Source of the DNA: Trinickia fusca | GTDB lineage: Bacteria > Pseudomonadota > Gammaproteobacteria > Burkholderiales > Burkholderiaceae | Reading direction: 5' to 3' | NCBI RefSeq assembly: GCF_003628145.1 | Contig: NZ_RBZV01000004.1 | Location: forward strand, 296,998-360,997 | DNA: 64,000 nucleotides | In this document: positions 63,655 to 64,000 of the stretch, piece by piece | Layout: every line of letters begins with the position of its first letter | Numbering within the stretch: the stretch's first letter is position 1 | Program-made: the position numbers and the translations under genes | The notes under the pieces: model-generated | What the model saw: the letters and a program-made list of their open reading frames with translations, nothing else | Told to the model about the DNA's origin: nothing | Databases searched by the model: none

Positions 63655-64000
63655 TTATTGCATGTACTGCTCATTGCCGATCAACCCGATCTTGGTCGCG
63701 CCGACGCGCTCTGCCGCGGCCATCACGGCAGCCACATCCTTGTACGGCACGAGCTTGTTCGGGCGCAGGTGAATCTCCGCCTGTACGGGCTCGGCCGCCA
63801 CTTGTGCGAGCTTGGCCTCGAGTGCGGCCTGGCCCGGCACGACGACGCCGTTCCACATCATCGTGCCGTCGAAGTCGATGTCGATCTGCACGACTTCAGG
63901 CTGCACCAGCGGCGGCGGCGGATTGCCGACCGGCAGATTCATCTTGACCGCGTGCATCTGGATCGGGATCGTGATGATCAGCATGATCAAGAGCACCAGC
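63655..64000 (-). CDS. ExbD/TolR-type proton-channel subunit (partial)
   Basis: Runs off the window: about the first 30 residues, expected to hold the start and part of the single membrane helix, lie beyond base 64000. The visible part has the end of the helix (MLLIMLIITIPI), a Pro-rich linker and the periplasmic ExbD domain (RPNKLVPYKDVAAVMAAAERVGATKIGLIG). Partner of an ExbB probably encoded just outside. Confidence 0.9.
   Translation of the reverse strand, partial: LVLLIMLIITIPIQMHAVKMNLPVGNPPPPLVQPEVVQIDIDFDGTMMWNGVVVPGQAALEAKLAQVAAEPVQAEIHLRPNKLVPYKDVAAVMAAAERVGATKIGLIGNEQYMQ

Overview
High-GC DNA from a beta-proteobacterium of the family Burkholderiaceae (Burkholderia, Paraburkholderia or Trinickia type). 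The basis is codon usage, a cepacian/Bep-type exopolysaccharide (EPS) locus, NodT-type efflux lipoproteins and the rubrerythrin/Fe-S protein/DUF3501 trio. No tRNA, rRNA or CRISPR array was seen. Many genes join through 4-base ATGA overlaps, so several long operons can be read directly.

Layout. 1-3.9 kb: prfC, a secreted clan-A glycoside hydrolase and a Fic protein behind a perfect palindrome. 3.9-17 kb: a Wza/Wzc/Wzy EPS locus (two GT4, Wzy-like, GT2, an atypical BY-kinase, Wza, Ugd, a WcaJ-type priming transferase and divergent manC). 17-21 kb: a protein with a transposase-derived DUF4096 DNA-binding domain, then DUF3501, a CCG-domain Fe-S protein and rubrerythrin. 21.5-30.3 kb: an acyl-CoA-dehydrogenase-like flavoprotein, an FlK-like hotdog thioesterase, a nitronate monooxygenase-prephenate dehydratase fusion and a degenerate DAHP-synthase-like protein, followed by an outer-membrane factor/EmrA/EmrB export operon. 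I read this as a candidate aromatic specialised-metabolite locus of tropone/tropolone type with its exporter.

30.3-35.3 kb: a probable M91-family zinc protease (type III effector-like), a second Fic protein with an array of operator half-sites, an F420-reductase-like NADP protein, a PIG3-type quinone oxidoreductase and a divergent LysR regulator. 35.3-38.9 kb: a LytTR response regulator and its LytS/AlgZ-type kinase, split by an intact IS605-type element (tnpA + tnpB). 39-45.6 kb: a MacAB-TolC-like ABC exporter operon (OMF, MFP, ATPase, two FtsX permeases) followed by a GNAT. 45.7-46.8 kb: a decayed copy of an M3 peptidase 3' end and a small membrane protein.

46.8-62.3 kb: one nearly gapless minus-strand gene train, yejA-yejB-yejE-yejF-tldD-tldE-GNAT-GNAT-RND pump-XRE/cupin regulator-M3 oligopeptidase. 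It brings together peptide import, intracellular proteolysis, acetylation and efflux. This is the set of functions that would take up, unpack and detoxify a Trojan-horse peptide of microcin C type, so it is the second candidate for an undescribed system. 62.4-64 kb: a TPR-type periplasmic protein and an exbD gene that runs off the window.

Product names come from recognised motifs only; no database search was possible. Both proposed systems are inferences from gene content.
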